64,000 bases of DNA, from assembly GCA_031772625.1 (NCBI GenBank), contig CM062805.1, forward strand, positions 804,169,592-804,233,591, given 5' to 3'. This stretch comes from Pinus tabuliformis. Its lineage: Eukaryota > Streptophyta > Pinopsida > Pinales > Pinaceae. The position numbers and the translations under genes are program-made. Shown in pieces: positions 37,221 to 48,366 of the stretch (the stretch's first letter is position 1; every line of letters begins with the position of its first letter). Below the pieces are notes generated by a model. The model ran no database searches and was not told the origin of the DNA. It saw only the letters and a list, made by a program, of their open reading frames with translations.

Positions 37221-38929
37221 AGAAATTTGTTTTAGTCATTTTGTTTGTGTTTACATCATTGTTTACTTCATAGACTCAACAGCAACAATCGAACTGCTTT
37301 GCAAAGTAGAATGTTGCTGCTTTGATCCTTCACTGGGTTTTTGTCTATGATCTCAACAATGGACTCACAAATGACTTGATGATCCTTTGTGATAGTCTTT
37401 AGTACCCTCTCAAAGCCTCCCTCTGTTTATACCTTGCTTGTGTTTCTGATTTGGCCTGAAACAGTTGATTTTTGAGCATTTTATGATCCGGAAACCAAGC
37501 GAAACGAGAGTTTCTCCTTTCAGCGTAGGCACTGTGAAGGAAGTCTGCATTTCAACGCAGGTCCCGTGAAGGCTACCTGCGCTGAATGTCAAACTGACAG
37601 TGTTACACCTGCGCTGAACCAGTGTGGCCTTGTGCAGCTGGGGTTCCTTGCTGTCTTTTGCCCTGTTTTGATCTCTGTTTTTGCAGCCTTTAACCAGCAT
37701 AGGTACAACCTCTGATAACCCCTTTTCTTTGCTTGTATTCGCCTCATTTTTGTACAAAAAGACTGTAAGTGTTTTTACGTGTTTGTGGCATCATTTACAG
37801 TTTTCCTTTGCATGAGCGAAATAGTCATCCTGTAGCCTTGATTTAGATCTGATTGAGTGATTGATTGTGATCTTAGAAGAGAGTTCATTGGCTGTTTGCT
37901 ATTTGATTTATCATTTGCTTTTGCTTATTGGTTTGAATTTGTCACTTTTAAGTGTCGAAACAAGTATTTCTTTCGAAAAATCGCAAAGTGATTGTAATCT
38001 CTTCTACCCTTGCTGATTTGGGAAAAAGTAAACTTGTTTATTTTCAGTCATTTAAAAGCAAATTCGAAGTTGTGCAAAAAACTTTCTTTGTAGGCATTTA
38101 TACTAAGAAAGTGAAAACAAACACCTGCATTGTGCATTTGCATTTTGATAAGATTGCATGTTGGATTTAGGAAGAGTGCATTAGAGTGTGCTGATTGCTC
38201 TTTGAGAAAAGATAGTCGCTCTCTTTTCCCTTAGTAGCTAGGATTTTCAAAGTTGAAAGATTATAAAGCTTGCTTATCATCTTAGACTGCATTTAGGAAT
38301 TTGTACCAATACATCTCGTGGTGATCCTGAAAGACAAACTTTAAAAAGATCAACTTAAAATATATTGAATGAACCTAACAACGCTTTGCAACATAACGCT
38401 CATCGTAGAGGTCTAGGTAGAGACGTGTTCCGGCGTCGTTAAACGTAGTGACTGTCGATCTCTACGAAGGTGGGTGATTCCTCTTGAGGGACGATAGCAC
38501 TAATACGGACTCGTGCTCCCACGTACCGTCGCGTATATATTGGGAGACCCCTATAGGCATATATCCTTTATCCTTAGGAAGCCGTGTCGGCCACCCTACT
38601 GATCGCAATGCAGTGAACACAACATTCACGAAGATCGACCACCCGTATCGTAAAACGTATTCTGTGGTTTTGCGAAAGGTTTGGCACACCCTCTGCCTAG
38701 ATCTCCAGAGCAGTTTCTTTTGGCCTTTTTCAGACTCTATAACAGAAAAAGTCCAACCGAGCATTTGTCACTTCGGGCTCGTTAAAACATCGAAGGAGAC
38801 TAGAGTCATCTTTAGCTTTTTCTCGACTCTTTAAAACTGAAAAAGCAAGTTGTGTCTAAAGCGTCGTTAACAATTTATTTTAAACGGAACAATCACCCTT
38901 TTCCCCGCGTTGATCTTTGGGTTGAAAAG
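37221..38929 (+). other. Leader of A internal 1
   Basis: 1.7 kb without a conserved ORF. It holds the leader stem (37519-37529 with 37608-37618), the blocks shared with element E (about 38376-38440 and 38610-38660), and the hairpins CGAGC/GCTCG (near 38758-38783) and CTTTTTC/GAAAAAG (38816-38846). Confidence 0.75.
37519..37618 (+). other. Leader stem, A internal 1
   Basis: TTCAGCGTAGG (37519-37529) can pair with CCTGCGCTGAA (37608-37618), with one G-U wobble. It is equivalent to 44632-44730 and 51776-51875. Confidence 0.65.
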
Positions 38930-40492
38930 ATGGAGCACACCAACCAAGGAGTTCCCCTTGATGGAAATCCTAGTCCCTTCTCCTCTTGGGGAGATGTTGG
39001 TGCGCCCCACATGGCCACATTGTCGCTTCCAGGATTGACAATTGGCCTACCTGTATGGCTATTTTCAACCAGTGTTGTTCAGAATGCCACCATTCCTGAA
39101 CAGTCGAGTCAACAGTTAGATCAGACGAGAGTTGCCTCCCAACCTTCTACTTCATCTTCCTCTCCTCCTTCCTCTTCGCTTAACGGAACTGGTCGGTCAA
39201 AGAACCGGGTTCTTAAGGAGTAAAAGGAGAAGAAGAAGAAAGAAAAGAAGTAGAAGGAGCCTAAGGCGACTGGGGGCAAACAATCGTCATCTAACAAAAA
39301 TCCACACACAGCACTTGTAAGGCCTAAATCGCCATGCGTCATATGCAGGGGAGACCACTTCCACAGAGATTGTCCATGTATCCCCCGGATACTAAGAGAC
39401 TGGTCCCCCCGTTTGCACAATTCGGTAGCATCGACCTCTGATAGCCATGTCGATTGTTCACCGTCAACTAGTGGGAGTGAAGCTCCAGGACAGAGCGGGA
39501 AAGCTAAATTTCCCTGCAGACTGTGTGAAGGCGATCACGCCATCCACCGTTGTCCCTTCTTAGACGAGGCGAAAAGAGTTCTGGAAGATCGCCCGATATT
39601 ACGAGCGAATCTTCCTCCTGGATATCAAAAACTCTTGCCTAGTCCCTCGCTAGTTGAGAATCCGGTTGACCCACCCAAGTGGTCAGCCGAAGCACCTGTC
39701 ATTGAAGATGAACCGTCTGAATCCATACCTGACGAAAGTCTAAAAGTTGAAACGGCAGTTGACCCGGTTTTGCCTTCAGAGGCTCTATCTTCGGATGACA
39801 CCATCACAGAGGAGAACAAAGATGACACCGTTCAAGTTCTCTTCATCAGCACTGACTCTGATGATCAAGGGGGCAATGCCACCATTCCTTTATCGCAGGA
39901 AGGAAGTTCATCAGAGCGCTATCCGGCCGTTTACTCGGTCCCACCACCAAGCAACCTGGTTGTGTCCTTTGACTGGAACCAATTAGGCAGACCCCGCTTG
40001 CCAGCTAGCATACCATTCAGAATCATTGTACAAATATACAGAATGGTAATGGCTGGTACAATTATGGATGAAGGGGCATCTGTGAGTATCCTTTCCTCTA
40101 TTGCTTGGAAAGCGCTTGGTTCGCCTGCGCTTTTGCCTGAGATGAGAAATCTATCAGGCTTTGATAAGGGAACCAGTCGCCCTTTAGGGATCCTCCCCAA
40201 TGTACCAATAACATTGAAAGGGAAGACCGTTCAAATGAACGTGATGGTCGTTCAAGGACCCTTGGATTATAACCTACTCCTTGGACGAGACTATATATAT
40301 TGCATGGGAGCAGTAGTCTCCTCACTCTTTAGAGTAATGTGTTTTCCGCATGGAGGAAGAATGGTCAAGCTCGTGGACCAACTTTCGTTTCCCGGATCAC
40401 ACATCGCAAATAGTCGCATACCATCCCTAAATGGTCTATTCATGCAAGAAGTGTCTCAACCCACGGTCCGTCCTCTTGATGAGCGCGAGTAA
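38930..40492 (+). pseudogene. Zinc-knuckle/retropepsin ORF of A internal 1, two stops
   Basis: Same 521-codon frame as 46044-47606 but with TAA at 39221-39223 (AAA in the intact copy) and TAG at 39251-39253 (CAG in the intact copy), both in the Lys-rich linker. Everything after the stops, including both zinc knuckles (CVICRGDHFHRDC, CRLCEGDHAIHRC) and the DEGAS protease motif, is still open from 39413. A truncated NC-protease product could in theory start at an internal Met, but nothing supports it. Confidence 0.9.
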
Positions 40493-43234
40493 TCCGGGAG
40501 GACATGACTGGAACCCAGGGGGCATGCGTCCTGGTCTGCTTCGATAGAGAACTTTGGGTATAAGGTAGGATTTCCGCGAAAGAATATGACTAGTCCGTAC
40601 CCCGTCCGTAAAGGAAAGAGGGTTGTTCTAGAATAGGATTCTTTTGTCAAGGTACGTGGGAAGGACGGGACCCGTCGCCCACCTTTGTCTATTTCGGTAG
40701 GCATTGCCGAGGAAGTGTTTTGTTTAACGAGACAATCTTTAGGTAACCTGAAAAAGGTAAGCCAAGGAAGTGTTTGGTTTAAAACGAGACAATCTTTGGG
40801 TAACCAGAAAGAGGTAAGCCTCCCTCAGTAACACAAATGTTTTGTCTTTGAGTAGTGTTCTTCTCTTGTCGCAAGTAGCTGCTCTCTTGTCGCAAGTAGC
40901 TGTTCTCTTGCGATCTTGCGAAAAATCTATTAAAAGTTGGGCTAACAAGAAGACAAGTATCGTATAGACCCGTTGAAACTAATGAGAAGACAAGTATCGT
41001 TAAAACTGAACTAGCGAGACGACAAGTAGCTGTGAACACCCAAAGAAAAGCAGAGGTGAGAAGGAGGAGGGGCAACCTTGAAATTGTATTTTATACCTGG
41101 GGGCATGCAAACCCTTTTGGAGTGCAAGAAAAGAGCGGTTATTTATCTGTTTTTTGGGTTAGCCGTTTCCGAACTTGCATAAAGGAAGGGTGAGGAGTAA
41201 AGCGCAAGAGAGATGAAGCTCCTTAAAAAATAGCAATCTCCATTGAGACACTCGCATCATATGACTGGTATAATGAGCAATTTTAGCATAAAGTTCATGC
41301 TCGTTAAAAAATAAACGCAAGATCCGAGCAGTTTTAACGCGGAATTCATGCTCGTTAAAAAATAAACATAAGCTTTGAGCAGTTTTAGCGGCGCATTCAA
41401 GCTCATTAAAAAATAAACCCATCCCGGTAAATAACCATTGAAGTATGTAACCTGATCAACCATAAAAAGACCTTAGTCGTGTTTGTGCACCGTCACCTCC
41501 ACTTTTCATTTGGCCGATCGTTTACCTCCATGTGATTGTTTACCCATTTTGAGGAACAGCTGCGAAGAGTGATTTCACCTAGCCATCCTTGTGACACTGC
41601 CGTGATTGGAAAATTCCAACCTGTACCTGGAATCAGGTGCTATCCCTGTTCATCACTCGTTCCTCAAAAGACGAGTCTTCTTTAAGCTCTTTTCAACTGA
41701 CTCGTAAAATATGAAAAGATTGCCGAGTTTTGGCCTCCCAGCTCGTTAAACGACCGGAAGAGCTATCCCTCCTCTAGATTTTAATCTTTTTGGACCTGAG
41801 GGATTATTGCACAAAAAGATCGAGTGCTTGTTTTGTTCGGCTCGTTAAAACTATCGAAAACTCATCCCTTCTGTATTGTTTTATACTTTTTCAGACTTAA
41901 GGGATTAGATGATGAAAAAGGAATTTTGGAGTTAACTTTATGTACCTTTTCAGACTCTCTAAAAATGAAAAGGGCCGAGTTTTCCTTGTCGTTAGACTCG
42001 TTAAAATCACTAAATAGCGACAAACTTGTCTTTAGACGAGAACGAGTTTCCCTATTGCTAGGCTCGTTAAAACATAGCGATGGGCTTGCCCGAAGGGCAG
42101 GTTATAGAACAAGCATATGTTATCCTCCTCAAGCTTGACAAAAATAAAGAGGTACTGGTCAGCAATGACTGGGGAAAAATTGGGAAAAATCAAGAAGTCT
42201 TTGATGGTAGCAGGTCGCTCTTGAACATGACACTTTTCCTCCGTACCACATCGGGTTGGGTTGTTTCATTCACCGGTCACATCACCATGGTCTTTGCCTC
42301 ACCATCCATACTTGGGGTAATGCTACCGATCCATCGCATCAGTGTCGCCATATGTTCAAGAGAAGTCGTTCAGAAGGAGTCAACCAGGTCCCATCCACTG
42401 CCATACATTATCCTTCATCCATTCATGACCGCCACCCTGAATCATATGTCACAGATTTTTTTCACCTCCACTAAAATCATTAGCTCCGTTCCGTGTCACT
42501 GATGTGGGATTCATTAAGGCCCTCCTTTGACGGATCGCTTCTTGTCGACATCAGCTCATTATCCAAGAAGTTGATCTAGGAACAACCCCTTCAGTACTTT
42601 GAAGCTTGCATGCCTCAATGGTAAGTTTCTCACTTCCGGCGACAGGTATACATCAATGACCTTCGACCAGAAGATTTTGCGTGGTGTTCGACGCCAAGTC
42701 CTTTATTCACACCACGTGAATTGTACTGCAGTACCTTGAGGGTCATTATCATTATCGGTGATTCCTCTCGCGCTTGTTAACGGTTTACATCATTGACCGG
42801 TAATCAAGCGATGTCTTTCCATGTTTGACTTCAGCGCAATTCTCACATGGATCGACTTGTACTTAGAGTGAAGATCGAACGAGTTTGAAGACCCCGGATC
42901 TAGTTTCATCCATCCGGGCTGCGATAATATATTCAGGAAAATAAAAACATTTGACATGTACATCATTGCAGCAGATGATCATCCTACTCAAAGGATGATA
43001 GTTTCGCCAGAATTATCAGTCTGCCATCAGACGATCGTCTGTTCTATGTACCAAAATGTATTTATAAAGCTGAGCATGGGAATGCCCGCCTCAGCTAGAT
43101 CATGAAAGCAGAATGAATCATAATGTATTGTATTGTATCTTATTACCGGTCTCCTCCCAGCAAATGGATGAACTTCGGACTGCCCTGGATAAAGCATTTC
43201 ACCCGATAAACGGCCTCATACTTTAGGGGGCAAC
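40493..43234 (+). other. Noncoding tail of A internal 1
   Basis: 2.7 kb without conserved ORF. It contains a U5-like cassette (about 40850-41066), the three-unit hairpin array (41275-41405), the CTCGTTAAAA hairpin ladder (about 41685-42080) and the polypurine tract CTTTAGGGGG (43221-43230) just before LTR 2. Confidence 0.75.
41275..41405 (+). repeat. Three tandem 51-bp hairpin units (A internal 1)
   Basis: GAGCA starts at 41275, 41326 and 41377. The arms are TGAGCA/TGCTC, CGAGCA/TGCTCG (41325-41330 with 41349-41354) and TGAGC/GCTCA (41376-41380 with 41401-41405). Each is followed by (G/A)TTAAAAAATAAAC. Confidence 0.85.
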
Positions 43235-43721
43235 TGTTATAGACATTTTTGTGCCTTGCATCACTGAGCATGAAATGTCAATAATTAAGGGATCCAAAGT
43301 CCCTAAACATGTTGTTCCTACCCCTAGAGGAACAAGGCCAACAAACCACAGCAGTTTACAAAAGTTCTCCACCTGAAAACACTCAAAAACAAGGCAATTC
43401 TGGATCATGTCAACTGCTCCACTGAGCATCTGCGCTGAATGTCAACTGCTCCACTGTCTACCTGCGCTGAATGTCAACTACAAAGAAGGATACCTGCGCT
43501 GGGCGTAACTGGACAAGTGGCAGACTCATTTCTCAAAGTGTCAATGCCCAGGAAGCTTCCAAAATGACACTTGGATCAGGGAATTCGACTGGTGATGAGT
43601 AAGGGGTTCCAAATCTCCAAGTGGAAGCAAGAACTCCAAGTGGACTCAAGAACTGAAGTGGGAGAGGACACTAGTCAGCTCCATGCAAGCCTCAAGCTGA
43701 CTCATCCTTTCTCCAAAACTC

Positions 43722-43730
43722 CTATATATA
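43722..43730 (+). promoter_or_regulatory. TATA box of the A/B LTR promoter
   Basis: CTATATATA about 490 bases into the LTR, present in the same place in all A and B LTRs. It marks the likely U3 promoter; transcription would start some 30 bases downstream. Confidence 0.65.
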
Positions 43731-43915
43731 GATCTCTCTCATGAGGTCTAGGGAGGCTGGATTGTAATTGCAAAGAATTGCTGTTGGTTTGTGGTTGGAT
43801 CATTGGGTGTTTATGCTTTGAAAGGGGCTGAAGAAGGAATTCCATACTACTGGGAAGGAGATGCTGGGTTGGAACCCCATGGGTTGTATCTCTTCCTGAA
43901 CCTTGTTTATCAATC

Positions 43916-43921
43916 AATAAA
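43916..43921 (+). terminator. Polyadenylation signal AATAAA in the LTR
   Basis: AATAAA in CAATCAATAAAGC, about 190 bases after the TATA box, conserved in every A and B LTR. It would give an R region of roughly 150-200 bases. Confidence 0.6.
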
Positions 43922-44174
43922 GCTTCTTGGTTCTTTCCTATATGCTGGTGTTTATTGTATGATTTGCATTAGTGTATTTGATTTACTTCTAATCCTGAAT
44001 CATTTATGAATATGTATATTTGCCTTTGCATTGTGTCCTTCTTTTGTTGCATGTAGCTGTTCTCTTGTCACAGGTAGCTGTTCTCTTGTGATCTCGTGAG
44101 AGCAAAAGCAAGGAGGCAAGTAGATGTGGACACACAAAGAGGAGAGGATCTAGATCGAGGGACAACCGAAAGAT

Positions 44175-44184
44175 AACGGTAAGT
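44175..44184 (+). promoter_or_regulatory. Splice-donor-like site in U5
   Basis: AACGGTAAGT is close to the plant 5' splice consensus and is kept in all A and B LTRs. Ogre elements are known to splice. A leader intron is possible here but is not shown by the sequence alone. Confidence 0.35.
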
Positions 44185-44315
44185 CTACCAATCTCCTCTC
44201 TTTCATATTTCATAAAGGAAGAAACCGAAGTAGCTGCATTCGTTTGTTGCTAAGGCACTATCACGCCTTAGGTGGATAGGGTCGTCCTGCATAGGCATTT
44301 TTCCCCACAACAAAT

Positions 44316-44333
44316 TGGCGACTCCGCTGGGGA
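44316..44333 (+). other. Primer-binding site, tRNA-Arg-like (A, internal 2)
   Basis: TGGCGACTCCGCTGGGGA, starting 4 bases after LTR 2. Confidence 0.8.
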
Positions 44334-46043
44334 AGAAATTTGTTTTAGTCATTTTGTTTGTGTTTACATCATTGTTTACTTCATAGACTCAACAGCAACA
44401 ATCGAACTACTTTGCAAAGTAGAATGTTGCTGCTTTGATCCTTCACTGGGTTTTTGTCTATGATCTCAACAATGGACTCACAAATGACTTGATGATCCTT
44501 TGTGATAGTCTTTAGTACCCTCTCAAGGCCTCCCTCTGTTTATACCTTGCTTGTGTTTCTGATTTGGCCTGAAACAGTTGATTTTTGAGCATTTTATGAC
44601 CCGGAAACCAAGAGAAACGAGAGTTTCTCCTTTCAGCGCAGGCACTGTGAAGGCAGTCTGCATTTCAACGCAGGTCCCGTGAAGGCTACCTGCGCTGAAT
44701 GTCAAACTGATAGTGTTACACCTGCGCTGAACCAGTGTGGCCTTGTGCAGCTGGGGTTCCTTGCTGTCTTTTGCGCTGTTTTGATCTCTGTTTTTGCAGC
44801 CTTTAACCAGCATAGGTACAACCTCTGATAACCCCTTTTCTTTGCTTGTATTCCGCCTCATTTTTGTACAAAAAGACTGTAAGTGTTTTTACATGTTTGT
44901 GGCATCATTTACAGTTTTCCTTTGCATGAGCGAAATAGTCATCCTGTAGCCTTGATTCAGATCTGATTGAGTGATTGATTGTGATCTTAGAAGAGAGTTC
45001 ATTGGCTGTTTGCAGTTTGATTTATCATTTGCTTTTGCTTATTGGTTTGAATTTGTCACTTTTAAGTGTCGAAACAAGTATTTCTTTCGAAAAATCGCAA
45101 AGTGATTGTAATCTCTTCTACCCTTGCTGATTTGGGAAAAAGTAAACTTGTGTATTTTCAGTCATTTAAAAGCAAATTCGAAGTTGTGCAAAAAGCTTTC
45201 TTTGTAGGCATTTATACTAAGAAAGTGAAAACAAACACCTGCATTGTGCATTTGCATTTTGATAAGATTGCATGTTGGATTTAGGAAGAGTGCATTAGAG
45301 TGTGCTGATTGCTCTTTGAGAAAAGATAGTCGCTCTCTTTTCCCTTAGTAGCTAGTATTTTCAAAGTTGAAAGATTATAAAGCTTGCTTATCATCTTAGA
45401 CTGCATTTAGGAATTTGTACCAATACATCTCGTGGTGATCCTGAAAGACAAACTTTAAAAAGATCAACTTAAAATATATTGAATGAACCTAACAACGCTT
45501 TGCAACATAACGCTCATCGTAGAGGTCTAGGTAGAGACGTGTTTCGGCGTCGTTAAACGTAGTGACTGTCGATCTCTACGAAGGTGGGTGATTCCTCCTG
45601 AGGGACGATAGCACTAATACGGACTCGTGCTCCCACGTACCGTCGCGTATATATTGGGAGACCCCTATAGGCATATATCCTTTATCCTTAGGAAGCCGTG
45701 TCGGCCGCCCTACTGATCGCAATGCAGTGAACACAGCATTCACGAAGATCGACCACCCGTATCGTAAAACGTATTCTGTGGTTTTGCGAAAGGTTTGGCA
45801 CACCCTCTGCCTAGATCTCTAGAGCAGTTTCTTTTGGCCTTTTTCAGACTCTATAACAGAAAAAGTCCAACCGAGCATTTGTCACTTCGGGCTCGTTAAA
45901 ACATCGAAGGAGACTAGAGTCATCTTTAGCTTTTTCTCGACTCTTTAAAACTGAAAAAGCAAGTTGTGTCTAAAGCGTCGTTAACAATTTATTTTAAACG
46001 GAACAATCACCCTTTTTCCCGCGTTGATCTTTGGGTTGAAAAG
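44334..46043 (+). other. Leader of A internal 2
   Basis: Collinear with 37221-38929; no conserved ORF. Short ORFs such as 45066-45284 are found in A copies but are broken or altered in B and absent from copy 1. Confidence 0.75.
44632..44730 (+). other. Leader stem-loop, A internal 2
   Basis: The outer stem is TTCAGCGCAGG (44632-44642) with CCTGCGCTGAA (44720-44730). A possible inner stem is TTCAACGCAGGT (44664-44675) with ACCTGCGCTGAA (44688-44699), one mismatch. It sits about 300 bases after the primer site, where retroelements often hold packaging or dimerisation signals. Confidence 0.7.
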
Positions 46044-47606
46044 ATGGAGCACACAAACCAAGGAGTTCCCCTTGATGGAAATCCTAGTCCCTTCTCCTCT
46101 TGGGGAGATGTTGGTGCGCCCCACATGGCCACATTGTCGCTTCCAGGATTGACAATTGGCCTACCTGTATGGCTCTTTTCAACCAGTGTCGTTCAGAATG
46201 CCACCATTCCTGAACAGTCGAGTCAACAGTTAGATCAGACGAGAGTTGCCTCCCAGCCTTCTACTTCATCTTCCTCTCCTCCTTCCTCTTCGCTTAACGG
46301 AACTGGTCGGTCAAAGAACCGGGTTCTTAAGGAGAAAAAGGAGAAGAAGAAGAAAGAAAAGAAGCAGAAGGAGCCTAAGGCGACTGGGGGCAAACAATCA
46401 TCATCTAACAAAAATCCACACACAGCACTCGTAAGGCCTAAATCGCCATGCGTCATATGCAGGGGAGACCACTTCCACAGAGATTGTCCATGTATCCCCC
46501 GGATACTAAGAGACTGGTCCCCCCGTTTGCACAATTCGGTAGCATCGACCTCTGATAGCCATGTCGATTGTTCACCGTCAACTAGTGGGAGTGAAGCTCC
46601 AGGACAGAGCGGGAAAGCTAAATTTTCCTGCAGACTGTGTGAAGGCGATCACGCTATCCACCATTGTCCCTTCTTAGACGAGGCGAAAAGAGTTCTGGAA
46701 GATCGCCCGATATTACGAGCGAATCTTCCTCCTGGATATCAAAAACTCTTGCCTAGTCCCTCGCTAGTTGAGAATCCGGTTGACCCACCCACGTGGTCAG
46801 CCGAAGCACCTGTCATTGAAGATGAACCATCTGAATCCATACCTGACGAAAGTCTAAAAGTTGAAACGGCAGTTGACCCGGTTTTGCCTTCAGAGGCTCT
46901 ATCCTCGGATGACACCATCACAGAGGAGAACAAAGATGACACCGTTCAAGTTCTATTCATCAGCACTGACTCTGATGATCAAGGGGGCAATGCCACCATT
47001 CCTTTATCGCAGGAAGGAAGTTCATCAAAGCGCTATCCGGCCGTTTACTCGGTCCCATCACCAAGCAACCTGGTTGTGTCCTTTGACTGGAACCAATTAG
47101 GCAGACCCCGCTTGCCAGCTAGCATACCATTCAGAATCATTGTACAAATATACAGAATGGTAATGGCTGGTACAATTATTGATGAAGGGGCATCTGTGAG
47201 TATCCTTTCCTCTATTGCTTGGAAGGCGCTTGGTTCGCCTGCGCTTTTGCCTGAGATGAGAAATCTATCAGGCTTTGATAAGGGAACTAGTCGCCCTTTA
47301 GGGATCCTCCCCAATGTACCAATAACATTGAAAGGGAAGACCGTTCAAATGAACGTGATGGTCATTCAAGGACCCTTGGATTATAACCAACTCCTTGGAC
47401 GAGACTATATATATTGCATGGGAGCAGTAGTCTCCTCACTCTTTAGAGTAATGTGTTTTCCGCATGGAGGAAGAATGGTCAAGCTCGTGGACCAACTTTC
47501 GTTTCCCGGATCACACATCGCAAATAGTCGCATACCATCCCTAAATGGTATATTCACGCAAGAAGTGTCTCAACCCACGGTCCGTCCTCCTGATGAGCGC
47601 GAGTAA
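46044..47606 (+). CDS. Zinc-knuckle/retropepsin-like protein of element A (520 aa, intact)
   Basis: The start at 46044 is chosen because MEHTNQG aligns with the start of the 520-codon frame in B; the frame is open 26 codons further upstream but that part is not conserved. Residues 28-46 are the family signature (MATLSLPGLTIGLPVWLF); 70-90 is Ser/Pro-rich and 90-112 very Lys-rich. Knuckle 1 is C136-C148 and knuckle 2 C196-C208, both C-x2-C-x3-H-x4-C. An acidic linker (about 255-330) leads to a retropepsin-like domain with D380 in DEGAS and LLGRDY at 450-455. It would act as a nucleic-acid-binding protein and possibly a protease of the particle. No capsid domain is recognisable, and no RT or integrase follows. 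This copy has GNQLLGRD-like change: Gln449 where the others have Leu. Confidence 0.85.
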   Translation: MEHTNQGVPLDGNPSPFSSWGDVGAPHMATLSLPGLTIGLPVWLFSTSVVQNATIPEQSSQQLDQTRVASQPSTSSSSPPSSSLNGTGRSKNRVLKEKKEKKKKEKKQKEPKATGGKQSSSNKNPHTALVRPKSPCVICRGDHFHRDCPCIPRILRDWSPRLHNSVASTSDSHVDCSPSTSGSEAPGQSGKAKFSCRLCEGDHAIHHCPFLDEAKRVLEDRPILRANLPPGYQKLLPSPSLVENPVDPPTWSAEAPVIEDEPSESIPDESLKVETAVDPVLPSEALSSDDTITEENKDDTVQVLFISTDSDDQGGNATIPLSQEGSSSKRYPAVYSVPSPSNLVVSFDWNQLGRPRLPASIPFRIIVQIYRMVMAGTIIDEGASVSILSSIAWKALGSPALLPEMRNLSGFDKGTSRPLGILPNVPITLKGKTVQMNVMVIQGPLDYNQLLGRDYIYCMGAVVSSLFRVMCFPHGGRMVKLVDQLSFPGSHIANSRIPSLNGIFTQEVSQPTVRPPDERE

Positions 47607-48366
47607 TCCGGGAGGACATGACTGGAACCCAGGGGGCATGCGTCCTGGTCTGCTTCGGCAGAGAACTTTGGGTATAAGGTAGGATTTCCGCGAAAGAATA
47701 TGACTAGTCCGTACCCCGTCCGTAAAGGAAAGAGGGTTGCTCTAGAATAGGATTATTTTGTCAAGGTACGTGGGAAGGATGGGACCCGTCGCCCACCTTT
47801 TTCTATTTCGGTAGGCATTACCGAGGAAGTGTTTTGTTTAACGAGACAATCTTTAGGTAACCTGAAAAAGGTAAGCCAAGGAAGTGTTTGGTTTAAAACG
47901 AGACAATCTTTGGGTAACCAGAAAGAGGTAAGCCTCCCTCAGTAACACAAATGTTTTGTCTTTGAGTAGTGTTCTTCTCTTGTCGCAAGTAGCTGTTCTC
48001 TTGCGATCTTGCGAAAAATCTATTAAAAGTTGGGCTAACGAGAAGACAAGTATCGTATAGACCTGTTGAAACTAACGAGAAGACAAGTATCGTTAAAACT
48101 GAACTAGCGAGATGACAAGTAGCTGTGAACACCCAAAGAAAAGCAGAGGTGAGAAGGAGGAGGGGCAACCTTGAAATTGTATTTTATACCTGGGGGCATG
48201 CAAACCCTTTTGCAGTGCAAGAAAAGAGCGGTTATTTATCTATTTTTTGGGTTAGCCGTTTCCGAACTTGCATAAAGGAAGGGTGAGGAGTAAAGCGCAA
48301 GAGAGATGAAGCTCCTTAAAAAATAGCAATCTCCATTGAGACACTCACATCATATGACTGGTATAA

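Larger units (their letters stand above)
43235..44312 (+). repeat. Element A LTR 2
   Basis: 1078 bp, TG...CA. The U3 part has three direct repeats built on CTGCGCTGAATGTCAACT (about 43427-43512). TATA box, AATAAA signal and a splice-donor-like site are listed separately. U5 has tandem copies of TAGCTGTTCTCTTGTC (about 44052-44095). Confidence 0.95.

Noticed and set aside
45066-45284. 72-codon ORF in the A leaders (also 37952-38170)
   Set aside because: The two A copies are near identical by descent; in B the frame is altered and extended differently (52142-52393), and copy 1 offers no support.
46235-46534. Antisense ORF of 99 codons, also seen at 39121 and 53319
   Set aside because: It is conserved only because the sense frame is conserved; the composition is the complement of the Ser/Lys-rich linker and no motif is present.
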